Source of the DNA: Candidatus Latescibacterota bacterium
Lineage (GTDB): Bacteria; Latescibacterota; MVCY01; DTYK01
Length of the DNA: 7,940 bases
Assembly (NCBI GenBank): GCA_012961925.1
Contig: DTYK01000226.1
Location: forward strand, 1-7,940
Direction of reading: 5' to 3'
Numbering within the stretch: position 1 is the stretch's first letter; every line of letters begins with the position of its first letter. Shown one piece after another: positions 1 through 5,703 of the stretch. Both the position numbers and the translations under genes were made by a program. The notes below the pieces were generated by a model that searched no databases, had not been told where the DNA came from, and was given only the letters and a program-made list of their open reading frames with translations.

Positions 1-1047
1 GGCCAACCCGACCCTCCAGTCCCCATCCCTGAGCAGGGGATCGGAATGCTTCTCATAAAGTGGATGATCGATGAAGAGGGCACTCCTCCAGAGCTTGCCC
101 GTCTGAGTTATCTGGAGGTTGAATTCCGTCCTCTCGTGTCTGTAGCTTGCGGTTCCGGTCAGGTTTGGGAACCATCCCCAGTACGTGCCGTGTAACTGCT
201 TCCGCTGTTCCTCCACAGCGGAAGCAAGCTCTGCTATCTCTGCCCTGTTCTCCAGCGCCTTCTGAACCATCGCCTTCAGGGAATCCTCGGAGACCTCTTT
301 GAAGTCCCCTTCCGGGATGGAGCCGACGAGTTGGAGCTGATCCGGTGTCCATGCCCCCAGCATGCCTATCACTTTCAGAAGGTTCGACTTCTGACTTCTC
401 AGGTTGCGTTTCAGGTCGTTTATCCTCAGCCGTTCGTCCAACACCTCAAGCTTTGCCTCTTTAACGTCGATGGGCCTCACCTTGCCGGCCTCATAACGTT
501 GTTTCATCCTGTTGTACTTCTCCTCGAACTCCATAAGCATCTCGCCTCTGGCGGCTATCTCCTCTTCGGTGAGGAGTACGGAGAAGAAGGCCTTACGGAC
601 ATCTGAGATCGCCTGCTCCATGGTCTTCAGGTAGTCATACCTTGCCTTTCTGTACTCCTGACGTAAGGTAAATGTCTGACTTGGGGTCTGGCCATATCGG
701 AAGAGCTCCTGGCTTGCCCTCAGATGGGAGGAGTAGTCTGTCCATGTCGAATCCTCAGTATCATAGTACTCCCTGTCGTAGCTGCTTTCCACGCTTATCT
801 GGGGCAGTCTCTCTGAACGGTCGGAAATCAGGGCCCCCTTCTTCTCGATCATTCGTTCCCTGACAGCCAGTATATCCCTGTTTTTCCTCAGGGCAACCTC
901 AACGCACTGCTCCAGCGTAAGGGTCTCAGAGATAGCAATGCCATGGAGGGAGAGGATCGTACCTACGAATAGGAGGGCCCTTAAGGTGGGAAACGATGGA
1001 CTTAAAAGCCTGGATTTACGTCTGGTATCTTGAGATAACCTGTGCAA
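1..1047 (-). CDS. TolC-family outer-membrane efflux/export protein (3' end beyond window)
   Basis: The 349 residues in the window lack the C-terminus, which lies left of base 1. TolC proteins form trimeric outer-membrane channels with a periplasmic alpha-barrel that docks to ABC, RND or type I export pumps. Residues 1-40 form a long basic signal peptide (hydrophobic core about 22-39). The mature part opens with ETLTLEQCVEVALRKN, the usual TolC opening, followed by a SER-LPQISV strand, long helices (about 110-210, with RYEAGKVRPIDVKEAKLEV typical of TolC helices) and the start of the second repeat (ALENRAEI, then FPNLTGTASY). The window edge falls at WRVGLA, the usual start of the second beta-strand pair. 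The start is TTG at 1047: an in-frame TAA lies at 1051-1053, a perfect GGAGGT lies 6 bases upstream, and no ATG occurs before the mature region. It lies on the same strand as the NEW3-type membrane protein, 386 bases downstream of it. The substrate is unknown. Confidence 0.93.
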   Translation of the reverse strand, partial: MHRLSQDTRRKSRLLSPSFPTLRALLFVGTILSLHGIAISETLTLEQCVEVALRKNRDILAVRERMIEKKGALISDRSERLPQISVESSYDREYYDTEDSTWTDYSSHLRASQELFRYGQTPSQTFTLRQEYRKARYDYLKTMEQAISDVRKAFFSVLLTEEEIAARGEMLMEFEEKYNRMKQRYEAGKVRPIDVKEAKLEVLDERLRINDLKRNLRSQKSNLLKVIGMLGAWTPDQLQLVGSIPEGDFKEVSEDSLKAMVQKALENRAEIAELASAVEEQRKQLHGTYWGWFPNLTGTASYRHERTEFNLQITQTGKLWRSALFIDHPLYEKHSDPLLRDGDWRVGLA

Positions 1048-1052
1048 AGTTT

Positions 1053-1058
1053 ACCTCC
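1053..1058 (-). promoter_or_regulatory. Ribosome binding site fixing the TTG start of the TolC gene
   Basis: GGAGGT on the minus strand, 6 bases from the TTG at 1045-1047. It also overlaps an in-frame stop at 1051-1053, so the frame cannot start further upstream. Its first two bases are the end of the palindrome at 1057-1073. Confidence 0.85.
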
Positions 1059-1073
1059 AATTTTAAAAATTGG
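1057..1073. repeat. 17-bp perfect palindrome touching the TolC ribosome binding site
   Basis: Arms CCAATTTT and AAAATTGG around a single central A. As DNA it looks like a dimeric regulator site. As RNA (minus strand) it could form a CCAATT/AATTGG hairpin whose 3' arm runs into the Shine-Dalgarno GG, so it could affect translation. Either role is inference. Confidence 0.6.
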
Positions 1074-1172
1074 GACGGGTTCAAATTTTTAGCGAGGCCT
1101 TGGACATCAAATCAACAAGGGTTCTTCGCTATTATTATCTTTCCTTTTCTTTGCTTGCCCAAAGGGCTTTCC

Positions 1173-1252
1173 TGTGGGAGAGCCCTTCCGGGCTCGAAGG
1201 GCAACCTGAAGCCTTCTCCCCGGTGTCTCGAGGGCGGAAGCCCTCTCCCACA
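1173..1252. repeat. REP/REPIN-like inverted doublet, family 1
   Basis: Two inverted copies, 1173-1195 (plus) and 1230-1252 (minus), each begin TGTGGGAGAG or, for the inner stem, continue as GAGCCC-TTCC-GGGCTC and GAGGGC-TTCC-GCCCTC. Both end CTCGA. The copies match at 19 of 23 positions; the four differences are two base pairs swapped C-G to G-C on both sides of the stem, so each hairpin stays perfect. The head TGTGGGAG plus a small hairpin plus GA resembles REP elements of Pseudomonas, and an inverted pair about 80 bases long is the REPIN arrangement known to be moved by RAYT transposases. No transposase gene is in the window. Confidence 0.75.
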
Positions 1253-1275
1253 AAAGAGTCATCGGCTCACTCCTC

Positions 1276-1358
1276 GGAGTTAATGCTTTAGCATTTCATC
1301 CCGGTTAAGACAAACCGCTGAGGTCTATCCGGGGATGAAAGCCTAAAGACTGAACTTC
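1276..1358. repeat. Inverted repeat doublet, family 2 (first site)
   Basis: Copy 1276-1304 (plus) and inverted copy 1329-1358 (minus) share the pattern GRAGTT, a mini hairpin with a TTTA loop, then TTTCATCCC and GG. The hairpins are AATGC-TTTA-GCATT and, on the minus strand, AGTC-TTTA-GGCT (one T-G wobble). The tails TTTCATCCC and GGGATGAAA pair with each other, so the whole doublet can fold into one long stem with a mini hairpin on each arm. The same family recurs at 7639-7725. Confidence 0.72.
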
Positions 1359-1433
1359 GGCTCGCAAGGGCATGGGCGTTTGCTTGTCCAGAGAGAAGGA
1401 GGCGAAAAGAAAGGGGGTTGTCTTACGCATGCC

Positions 1434-3011
1434 TCACCGTCTGCTCAGCCTTATTGAGAAGACGGCCACCCCGATTACCAGCCCGACCACAACCACCATC
1501 AGAACGGTTGTTCCCAGGAGGTTGGTCTTGCTCTCCACTTGGATTGTCACGTTCTTCTCCTGTGCCTCGATAAGCCTACCCTGATGCTCGCAGGATGCAC
1601 CGACCTTCATCTCGTACTTGCCTACATCGATCCCTTCTACGGGGATGACCTTGATCCTGACGGTAACCTCCTCCTGGGGTTCGATCCTCTCTATCTTCTC
1701 AGGTTGGATTATCGACTCCCACTGGTAGGGCATATCTGTGGTGACCCTGACGTCCTCCAACTTCAGTGTCCCCGTGTTCTTCACCGTGAACTTCATATCC
1801 ACCGTTTCGTCCGGTTTGATCTCATAGTAGAGGTTTGGGGTGGCAAGTTCCAGTTCTCCCACCCCCCTGGGTGTGAGCTCAAGTGTCTCGAAGCCGACCT
1901 TGAGTGCCTTGAGCTTCTTCTCCGAAATGGGATTTGGCCCGTGTTTTCTCTTTAGCTCTCGCAGTCCTTCCGCCCCCCATTTGTCGGCGACAACGGCGTA
2001 GAAGCTGATGGGCTTATCTATCTCATCCTCCCCTAATTCCTCAGGGACGTAGACCCTGAGGCCGAGGCTTATCTTCGCCATCCCCTGGGAGAACTTCACC
2101 TGAGAGAGCTGCTTGCCCCTATCCTCAAAGGCATATTTGAACTTCTCCGGCAGGTTAACCACGTCGAGGGCAAACGTCTTCTCGTTCTCGGCCATCCTCT
2201 CGAGTTCGAGGTCGAAGAGGACCGAGCTTCCGAGTTCCCCCTCCTGGGCGAACTGGAGGGACATCACCGAGACAATATCTTCTGCAGCGCTCTTCTGAAG
2301 GTAGATCATCCTATCGTCTATCTTGTTGAGGTACTTCATCCTCACCATCACGTTTTCTGCGTCCTGCTGGAGCCCGAACTCAACCGTGATCTCCTCATTA
2401 TAAGCCAGGGATGGGATCTTGACCTCATAGGGATCTCCCACCAGAACACCGTCTTTAAGGATGGATACGAAGATGTTCTCTATCTTCACCAGTGATCTCA
2501 CCTCATCCCTTGAGAGCACATCCTTGTATGCGGCTGAAGCAGCCTTAACGTTCGAGGTATTCTTCAGGGTGAGTCGGACCCGTCTTGCCCCCTCCCTGGT
2601 CTTGTATTTCTGTGCCTGGACGATGGAGACATGGGTCGCATCCTCCACAAAGCCGAGGATCGTCTGGTCCAGATTGATCTCGGCCTGTTTAAGGTCGACC
2701 TTGGCGGTCTCGTAGGCCTCACGTGCTGAATTCAGTTCATCCCCGGTTATGATCCCCCGCTCCTTGAGGAGCTTCATCTCTTCGTACTTCTGCTTCTGCT
2801 TCTCAAAATTGCTCCTCGCCTGATCCCGTATAAGCTCTGCCCTCTCCAGCTCAAGCTGCATAGCTCTCTCCTCCTTAGTCATCCGATCTTGAGGTTCGGA
2901 GAGGGCCCGGGCGGGAACCCCGAAAACGGAGACAACCATCAGGCCCGCGGCCAAAAGGCAAGGAAGCGCTCTTCGAGGGCGCATTTGTCCTCTGAAAATG
3001 TGCATTCTCAT
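1434..3011 (-). CDS. Exported membrane-anchored protein with HlyD-like coiled-coil hairpin and NEW3-type Ig domains
   Basis: 525 residues. Residues 1-37 are a signal peptide (RPRR then a hydrophobic core, cleavage near ARA). Residues 44-117 are strongly helical and charged; the stretch LKERGIITGDELNSAREAY followed by ETAKVDLKQAEINLDQT closely resembles the alpha-hairpin tip of HlyD/AcrA-type periplasmic adaptors. About 125-245 and 250-345 look like beta-rich Ig-like modules (TLKNTS, FALDVVNLPEKF). About 388-494 fits a NEW3/CARDB-like domain (FTVKNTGTLKLEDVRV). A transmembrane helix at 497-519 precedes a basic tail, RLSRR. No lipoyl or beta-barrel adaptor domain is recognised. AGGAGG lies 5 bases before the ATG at 3011. 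The neighbouring TolC gene on the same strand suggests a periplasmic accessory role in export. That role is inference; the exact function is unknown. Confidence 0.85.
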   Translation of the reverse strand: MRMHIFRGQMRPRRALPCLLAAGLMVVSVFGVPARALSEPQDRMTKEERAMQLELERAELIRDQARSNFEKQKQKYEEMKLLKERGIITGDELNSAREAYETAKVDLKQAEINLDQTILGFVEDATHVSIVQAQKYKTREGARRVRLTLKNTSNVKAASAAYKDVLSRDEVRSLVKIENIFVSILKDGVLVGDPYEVKIPSLAYNEEITVEFGLQQDAENVMVRMKYLNKIDDRMIYLQKSAAEDIVSVMSLQFAQEGELGSSVLFDLELERMAENEKTFALDVVNLPEKFKYAFEDRGKQLSQVKFSQGMAKISLGLRVYVPEELGEDEIDKPISFYAVVADKWGAEGLRELKRKHGPNPISEKKLKALKVGFETLELTPRGVGELELATPNLYYEIKPDETVDMKFTVKNTGTLKLEDVRVTTDMPYQWESIIQPEKIERIEPQEEVTVRIKVIPVEGIDVGKYEMKVGASCEHQGRLIEAQEKNVTIQVESKTNLLGTTVLMVVVVGLVIGVAVFSIRLSRR

Positions 3012-3016
3012 CTTCC

Positions 3017-3022
3017 CCTCCT
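3017..3022 (-). promoter_or_regulatory. Ribosome binding site of the NEW3-type gene
   Basis: AGGAGG on the minus strand, 5 bases before the ATG at 3009-3011. The second ATG, two codons later, would be 11 bases away, so the first is preferred. Confidence 0.8.
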
Positions 3023-3085
3023 GTGGTTGGAGATATAACTAAGGTTATCCTCCGTCCATGACGTCCAGTCCACCCTTGCGTTCTG

Positions 3086-3130
3086 TAATTTAGACGGAGC
3101 ACACACCAGAAATGTTTTATGTCTAAATTA
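3086..3130. repeat. 10-bp perfect inverted repeat with 25-bp spacer
   Basis: TAATTTAGAC at 3086-3095 and GTCTAAATTA at 3121-3130 are exact reverse complements. The pair lies 75-119 bases upstream of the NEW3-type start, where an operator for that gene would be expected. No regulator is identified. Confidence 0.55.
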
Positions 3131-3219
3131 ATGCAATTTCCGTACCCGAAGCAACAGTTTTTTGAACGTATGACATAAGTGATGAGCTTTCAAAGTGATA
3201 CTCGATTTGGCCTTGTAAA

Positions 3220-3231
3220 CCAAAATTTTGG
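3220..3231. repeat. 12-bp perfect palindrome CCAAAATTTTGG
   Basis: Self-complementary 12-mer in the divergent control region. It shares the CCAA/TTGG ends and A/T core of the palindrome before the TolC gene (1057-1073), which may be coincidence. No other evidence of function. Confidence 0.4.
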
Positions 3232-3243
3232 ATCGGGACTCAA

Positions 3244-3262
3244 CTGTCAAATAATTTGACAG
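3244..3262. promoter_or_regulatory. Operator-like palindrome, site A
   Basis: CTGTCAAATAATTTGACAG: perfect 9-bp arms around a central A (3253). This size and symmetry are typical of a dimeric helix-turn-helix regulator site. It differs from site B at two positions only. Its outer TTGACA could also act as a -35 box, but no good -10 follows on either strand. Confidence 0.6.
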
Positions 3263-3312
3263 CTGCCTTCACGATTTTCGACTTATGTGCTTGATATCTG
3301 GCTATTTAATCT

Positions 3313-3354
3313 ACTGTCCAATCATTTGACAGTGGTGTCAAATGATTGGACAGT
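3313..3354. promoter_or_regulatory. Perfect inverted repeat with two further operator-like sites (B and C)
   Basis: The arm ACTGTCCAATCATTTGACA (3313-3331), a GTGG spacer (3332-3335) and the exact reverse complement (3336-3354) form a 42-base element with 19-bp arms. Each arm is itself a copy of the site A motif: site B 3314-3332 (centre 3323) and site C 3336-3353 (centre 3344). The centres are 21 bp apart, two helical turns, so two dimers could bind on the same face. As RNA it would form a very stable hairpin, but no T-run follows, so it is not a standard terminator. Confidence 0.65.
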
Positions 3355-3498
3355 TGGTGAGGGGTTTTTGAGAGGTCGGATTGGCCATTCCTCGACCCTG
3401 GACTTCGGGGGGCTCTTGACCAGCGGTCTCACCATAGAAGAGATCGATCATCCTGCCGCACATCATGCCTCAGAAATGCCGCATAAGCCCCGAAGGTC

Positions 3499-3527
3499 GA
3501 AACTTTATCTTGACACAGGGGGTCTAA
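3499..3527 (+). promoter_or_regulatory. Putative ECF-type (autoregulatory) promoter of the sigma gene
   Basis: GAAACTT (3499-3505), 17 bases, then TCTAA (3523-3527) within GGTCTAA. This resembles the known RpoE/ECF pattern GGAACTT-N16-TCTRA with one mismatch in the -35 element. ECF sigma genes commonly transcribe themselves, so this position fits. Assignment is by pattern only. Confidence 0.5.
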
Positions 3528-3538
3528 TCTTGTATACA
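3510..3538 (+). promoter_or_regulatory. Putative sigma70-type promoter of the sigma operon
   Basis: A perfect TTGACA (3510-3515), a 17-base spacer and TATACA (3533-3538), giving a start near 3545 and a leader of about 30 bases before the ATG at 3575. The -35 box sits inside the spacer of the ECF-type promoter, so the two polymerases would compete for this DNA. Confidence 0.6.
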
Positions 3539-3574
3539 TAATATGAAGAAAAGCACCAAAAGGAACCCTTTACA

Positions 3575-4147
3575 ATGGAAATTTCCGATGAAGGACTGGT
3601 GGAAAGGGTGAAGAGGGGTGATGCAAGGGCTTTCGAAATCCTGATTGATCGTCACAAGAGGATGGTCTTCAACGTTGCCTACAGGATACTCGGCAACCGA
3701 GATGATGCTGAAGATGCAGCGCAGGAGAGCTTTGTCCGCTGCTACAAGTCAATCTCAAGCTTTCGAGGTGGCTCGAAATTCACGACATGGCTGTACAGTA
3801 TAGTGTCGAACGTATGTCTCTCCGAAGTTGGTAAGTCTCGCTGGCGACAGGAATTTGTCGAACTGAATCAGCAGGCAGAGGCGGTTTTCCCTGAACTGTC
3901 CGAGGGTACGGAGCCCCCCGAAGACATCGCAATAAGGGAGGATTTCAGGGAGAAGGTGCGCGAACTTGTCCGCTCGCTTCCGCCCCAATACAGGGCTGTA
4001 ATCACGCTTTACCACTTTAAGGGCTTCACATATAAGGAGTTATCCGAGATCCTCGATCTCCCTGTCGGGACGATAAAGACCCATCTTTATCGTGCCAGGG
4101 AACTGTTGAGAAAGGCAGTGTTGGAGAGGTTCGAGGGGGGGATCTGA
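3575..4147 (+). CDS. RNA polymerase sigma factor, ECF (RpoE-like) family
   Basis: 190 residues, the usual ECF length. Region 2 spans about 16-85: AFEILIDRHKRMVFNVAYRI, then DDAEDAAQESFVRCYKSISSF (core-binding helix) and FTTWLYSIVSNVC, which contacts the -10 element. A variable linker (about 86-125) follows. Region 4 (about 126-182) is LPPQYRAVITLYHFKGFTYK, then ELSEILDLPVGTIKTHLYRAR, a helix-turn-helix that reads the -35 element. The ATG at 3575 has AAAAGGAA about 10 bases upstream. The anti-sigma gene begins 2 bases after its stop, so the pair is surely co-transcribed and probably translationally coupled. The subgroup and target genes are not known; an ECF-like promoter directly upstream suggests autoregulation. 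Confidence 0.95.
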   Translation: MEISDEGLVERVKRGDARAFEILIDRHKRMVFNVAYRILGNRDDAEDAAQESFVRCYKSISSFRGGSKFTTWLYSIVSNVCLSEVGKSRWRQEFVELNQQAEAVFPELSEGTEPPEDIAIREDFREKVRELVRSLPPQYRAVITLYHFKGFTYKELSEILDLPVGTIKTHLYRARELLRKAVLERFEGGI

Positions 4148-4149
4148 AG

Positions 4150-4728
4150 ATGGACTGCAAGGAGAGTCGAAGGCTGTTAAACACCTATCTGGACGGTCTG
4201 CTTTCGGGAGAGGAAAGGAAAGCGGTGGATGATCATCTTGCCGTATGCGAGCATTGCAGGACTCATTACCGGTTGATGGAAGGTATTCTGGTGGCGGTGG
4301 AATCAGAACCCATCCTGGAATTAGGGGAGGATTTTACCGAAAGGGTTATGGCTCAGGTGCTGAAAACAAAAAAGGCTGCCATCTTCAGCTTTGAGAATAT
4401 CCTTCTTCCGGTCATCACCGCAGCCGCCGCATGTGTCGGTATAGGATTCTATCTGTTATGGGGTCGCCGCCTTATGCCCGTTTTGCTAAAGCAAGGATAT
4501 TTGCTCAATAAAATATCCGACTGGTTGTTATTGGCCTTCTATAATTGGCTAACAACCCTTCCCTCGAGAGCAATAGATTTTATTGCCGAACTCACATCCT
4601 CGAAGACCTTCGAACAATCGTCCTCCATCTTCGGAGGACTCCTGCTGGCCTATATTATTTATCAACTGGTCAGTCTGATCTACGACAATACCCGGATAAA
4701 GTATATGTTACGGCGCTTTCTTCCATGA
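4150..4728 (+). CDS. Membrane-bound zinc-finger anti-sigma factor
   Basis: 192 residues. The N-terminal zinc-binding anti-sigma (zf-HC2/ZAS) domain has Cys3 and the signature H29-x3-C33-x2-C36 (HLAVCEHC), which in this family holds the ECF sigma factor inactive on the cytoplasmic side. A first membrane helix spans about 84-104, a semi-hydrophobic stretch about 125-147 may lie on or in the membrane, and a second helix spans about 159-178, before a basic tail ending RRFLP. With two helices the C-terminus returns to the cytoplasm, leaving only a ~55-residue outer loop and no recognisable sensor domain. The start follows the sigma stop by 2 bases, with a G-rich ribosome binding site inside the sigma gene. 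Release probably involves membrane proteolysis or a conformational change; the sequence does not show which. Confidence 0.92.
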   Translation: MDCKESRRLLNTYLDGLLSGEERKAVDDHLAVCEHCRTHYRLMEGILVAVESEPILELGEDFTERVMAQVLKTKKAAIFSFENILLPVITAAAACVGIGFYLLWGRRLMPVLLKQGYLLNKISDWLLLAFYNWLTTLPSRAIDFIAELTSSKTFEQSSSIFGGLLLAYIIYQLVSLIYDNTRIKYMLRRFLP

Positions 4729-4757
4729 AACTAGCATGGTCTATCTGTTGTTGTTAT

Positions 4758-5672
4758 CTATTCGATTACCCCCCTTGACCAGAAATAATTCAGTGGGTTC
4801 ACCGGTTTGCCGTTCAGTTCAACCTGATAGTGGAGGTGGGTGCCAGTGGTTCGGCCTGAGTTGCCCATCTCACCGATCTTATCTCCACGCTTCACATTTT
4901 TGCCTCTTCTGACAACGATTTTTGAGAGGTGACCGTAGATCGTCTTGTAGCCATATCCGTGGTTTATCTCCACCATTCTTCCCATTATCGTTGTATATCC
5001 GGTGAATGAGACGACGCCGTCGGCTGTTGCATAAACAGGGGTACCCCTCCGACCGGCGATGTCAACCCCCTGGTGCATGGCCATCCGTCGTGTAAAGGGG
5101 TCACGACGCCAGCCAAAACCTGAGGATAGATATCCGATGGTAGGTATAATCGACGGCGTATGATCCAGCACCTCCTTCTTCTTAGAGAACTTCTCCCTGA
5201 TCTCATCGAGGCTTGCCTTCTCCAGCTTTGCCTGCCGCAAGAGCTGGTCGATATCCGCCTCAACCTTCCCCACCAGCTCCTCCGAGGAGAACCGAACCGA
5301 TACCCCACCTTCCAACAACGGTCCACCAACCCCCATCATCCGCAGGTCCGGATCTATATCCGGAAGGTCGGCCATGGTACGTAAGATATCATTATAACGG
5401 GAGAGCTCGCTCATCTTCTCCTTCAGCCTCACCACTCCGGAATCCAGTTGCGCAAGTCGTTCGAGAAGCACCCTGTTCTCCGTCTGCAGGCTAACGATCT
5501 GCGAGCTTTGGTCGCTCCTCTTCCAGTAGCCCGCGGTGCAAAAGACCAGGAAGCCAAGCAAGAGTAGAAAGGAGAACGCTAAAGTCCAGACCAGGGAACA
5601 GGAGACGTTAATCGTGCGTAATTGTGACCCTTTCCAAGGGACAATTATCACACATAAACGCTTTTTGTGCAT
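4758..5672 (-). CDS. M23 (LytM-type) peptidoglycan metalloendopeptidase, membrane-anchored
   Basis: 304 residues. A short cytoplasmic stretch (KKRLCVIIVPWKGSQLRT) precedes a membrane helix at about 26-48, then coiled-coil helices (about 55-97 and 130-168) and a C-terminal M23 domain (about 180-298). The zinc and catalytic residues are all present: H200 and D204 in HQGVD, H248 in YGHL, and H279/H281 in HLH. It should therefore be an active periplasmic endopeptidase that cuts peptide cross-links during envelope growth or division, unlike degenerate EnvC/NlpD relatives. The ATG at 5672 is chosen because AGGAGG lies 7 bases upstream; an upstream start at 5717 would overlap the tRNA-Gln gene. It follows that tRNA on the same strand with a 31-base gap, so it is probably on the gltX transcript. 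Its stop faces the anti-sigma stop across 29 bases. Confidence 0.94.
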   Translation of the reverse strand: MHKKRLCVIIVPWKGSQLRTINVSCSLVWTLAFSFLLLLGFLVFCTAGYWKRSDQSSQIVSLQTENRVLLERLAQLDSGVVRLKEKMSELSRYNDILRTMADLPDIDPDLRMMGVGGPLLEGGVSVRFSSEELVGKVEADIDQLLRQAKLEKASLDEIREKFSKKKEVLDHTPSIIPTIGYLSSGFGWRRDPFTRRMAMHQGVDIAGRRGTPVYATADGVVSFTGYTTIMGRMVEINHGYGYKTIYGHLSKIVVRRGKNVKRGDKIGEMGNSGRTTGTHLHYQVELNGKPVNPLNYFWSRGVIE

Positions 5673-5679
5673 CTCATCC

Positions 5680-5685
5680 CCTCCT
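5680..5685 (-). promoter_or_regulatory. Ribosome binding site fixing the M23 peptidase start
   Basis: AGGAGG on the minus strand, 7 bases from the ATG at 5670-5672. It lies just outside the tRNA-Gln 3' end (5704) and rules out the longer in-frame start that would run into the tRNA. Confidence 0.85.
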
Positions 5686-5703
5686 TTCCGGCAGATAAAA
5701 ATA

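Larger units (their letters stand above)
1048..1433. other. 386-base gene-free spacer with repeat doublets
   Basis: This lies between the stop of the NEW3-type gene and the start of the TolC gene, both on the minus strand. It holds two inverted repeat doublets (1173-1252 and 1276-1358), a small GCCC-AAA-GGGC hairpin (1157-1167) and the palindrome at 1057-1073. No intrinsic terminator with a T-run is visible on either strand, so read-through into the TolC gene is possible. No convincing TolC promoter was found. Open frames here (for example 996-1283 plus) are short, cross the repeats and have no family signature. Confidence 0.7.
3012..3574. other. 563-base divergent control region, no convincing gene
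   Basis: This separates the minus-strand NEW3-type gene from the plus-strand sigma gene. From left to right it holds a 10-bp inverted repeat (3086-3130), the perfect palindrome CCAAAATTTTGG (3220-3231), three related operator-like sites (3244-3262, 3314-3332, 3336-3353), a stretch with long-range complementarity (3356-3500) and overlapping promoters (3499-3538). An open frame at 3287-3541 (plus) runs through the palindromes and the promoter, lacks a ribosome binding site and resembles no family, so it is not called. Confidence 0.75.

Noticed and set aside
996..1291. Overlapping short open frames on the plus strand (95 and 73 codons)
   Set aside because: They are antisense to the TolC start and run through the REP-like repeats; composition follows the repeats, not a protein.
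1173..1358. CRISPR array
   Set aside because: The repeats are inverted pairs of two different families, not regularly spaced direct repeats with unique spacers.
1539..1955. 138-codon open frame on the plus strand within the NEW3-type gene
   Set aside because: It is the antisense shadow of a well supported gene with signal peptide, domains and ribosome binding site on the other strand.
3313..3354. Perfect inverted repeat as an intrinsic terminator
   Set aside because: No gene ends nearby and no T-run directly follows on either strand; the link to site A fits a protein-binding array better.
3287..3541. Open frame of 84 codons on the plus strand in the divergent control region
   Set aside because: It crosses the perfect palindrome and the sigma promoter, has no ribosome binding site, and its product has no family resemblance.
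4729..4757. Bidirectional terminator between the convergent anti-sigma and peptidase genes
   Set aside because: Only 29 bases separate the stops and no stable stem or T-run is visible. Transcripts probably overlap or end inside the opposite gene.
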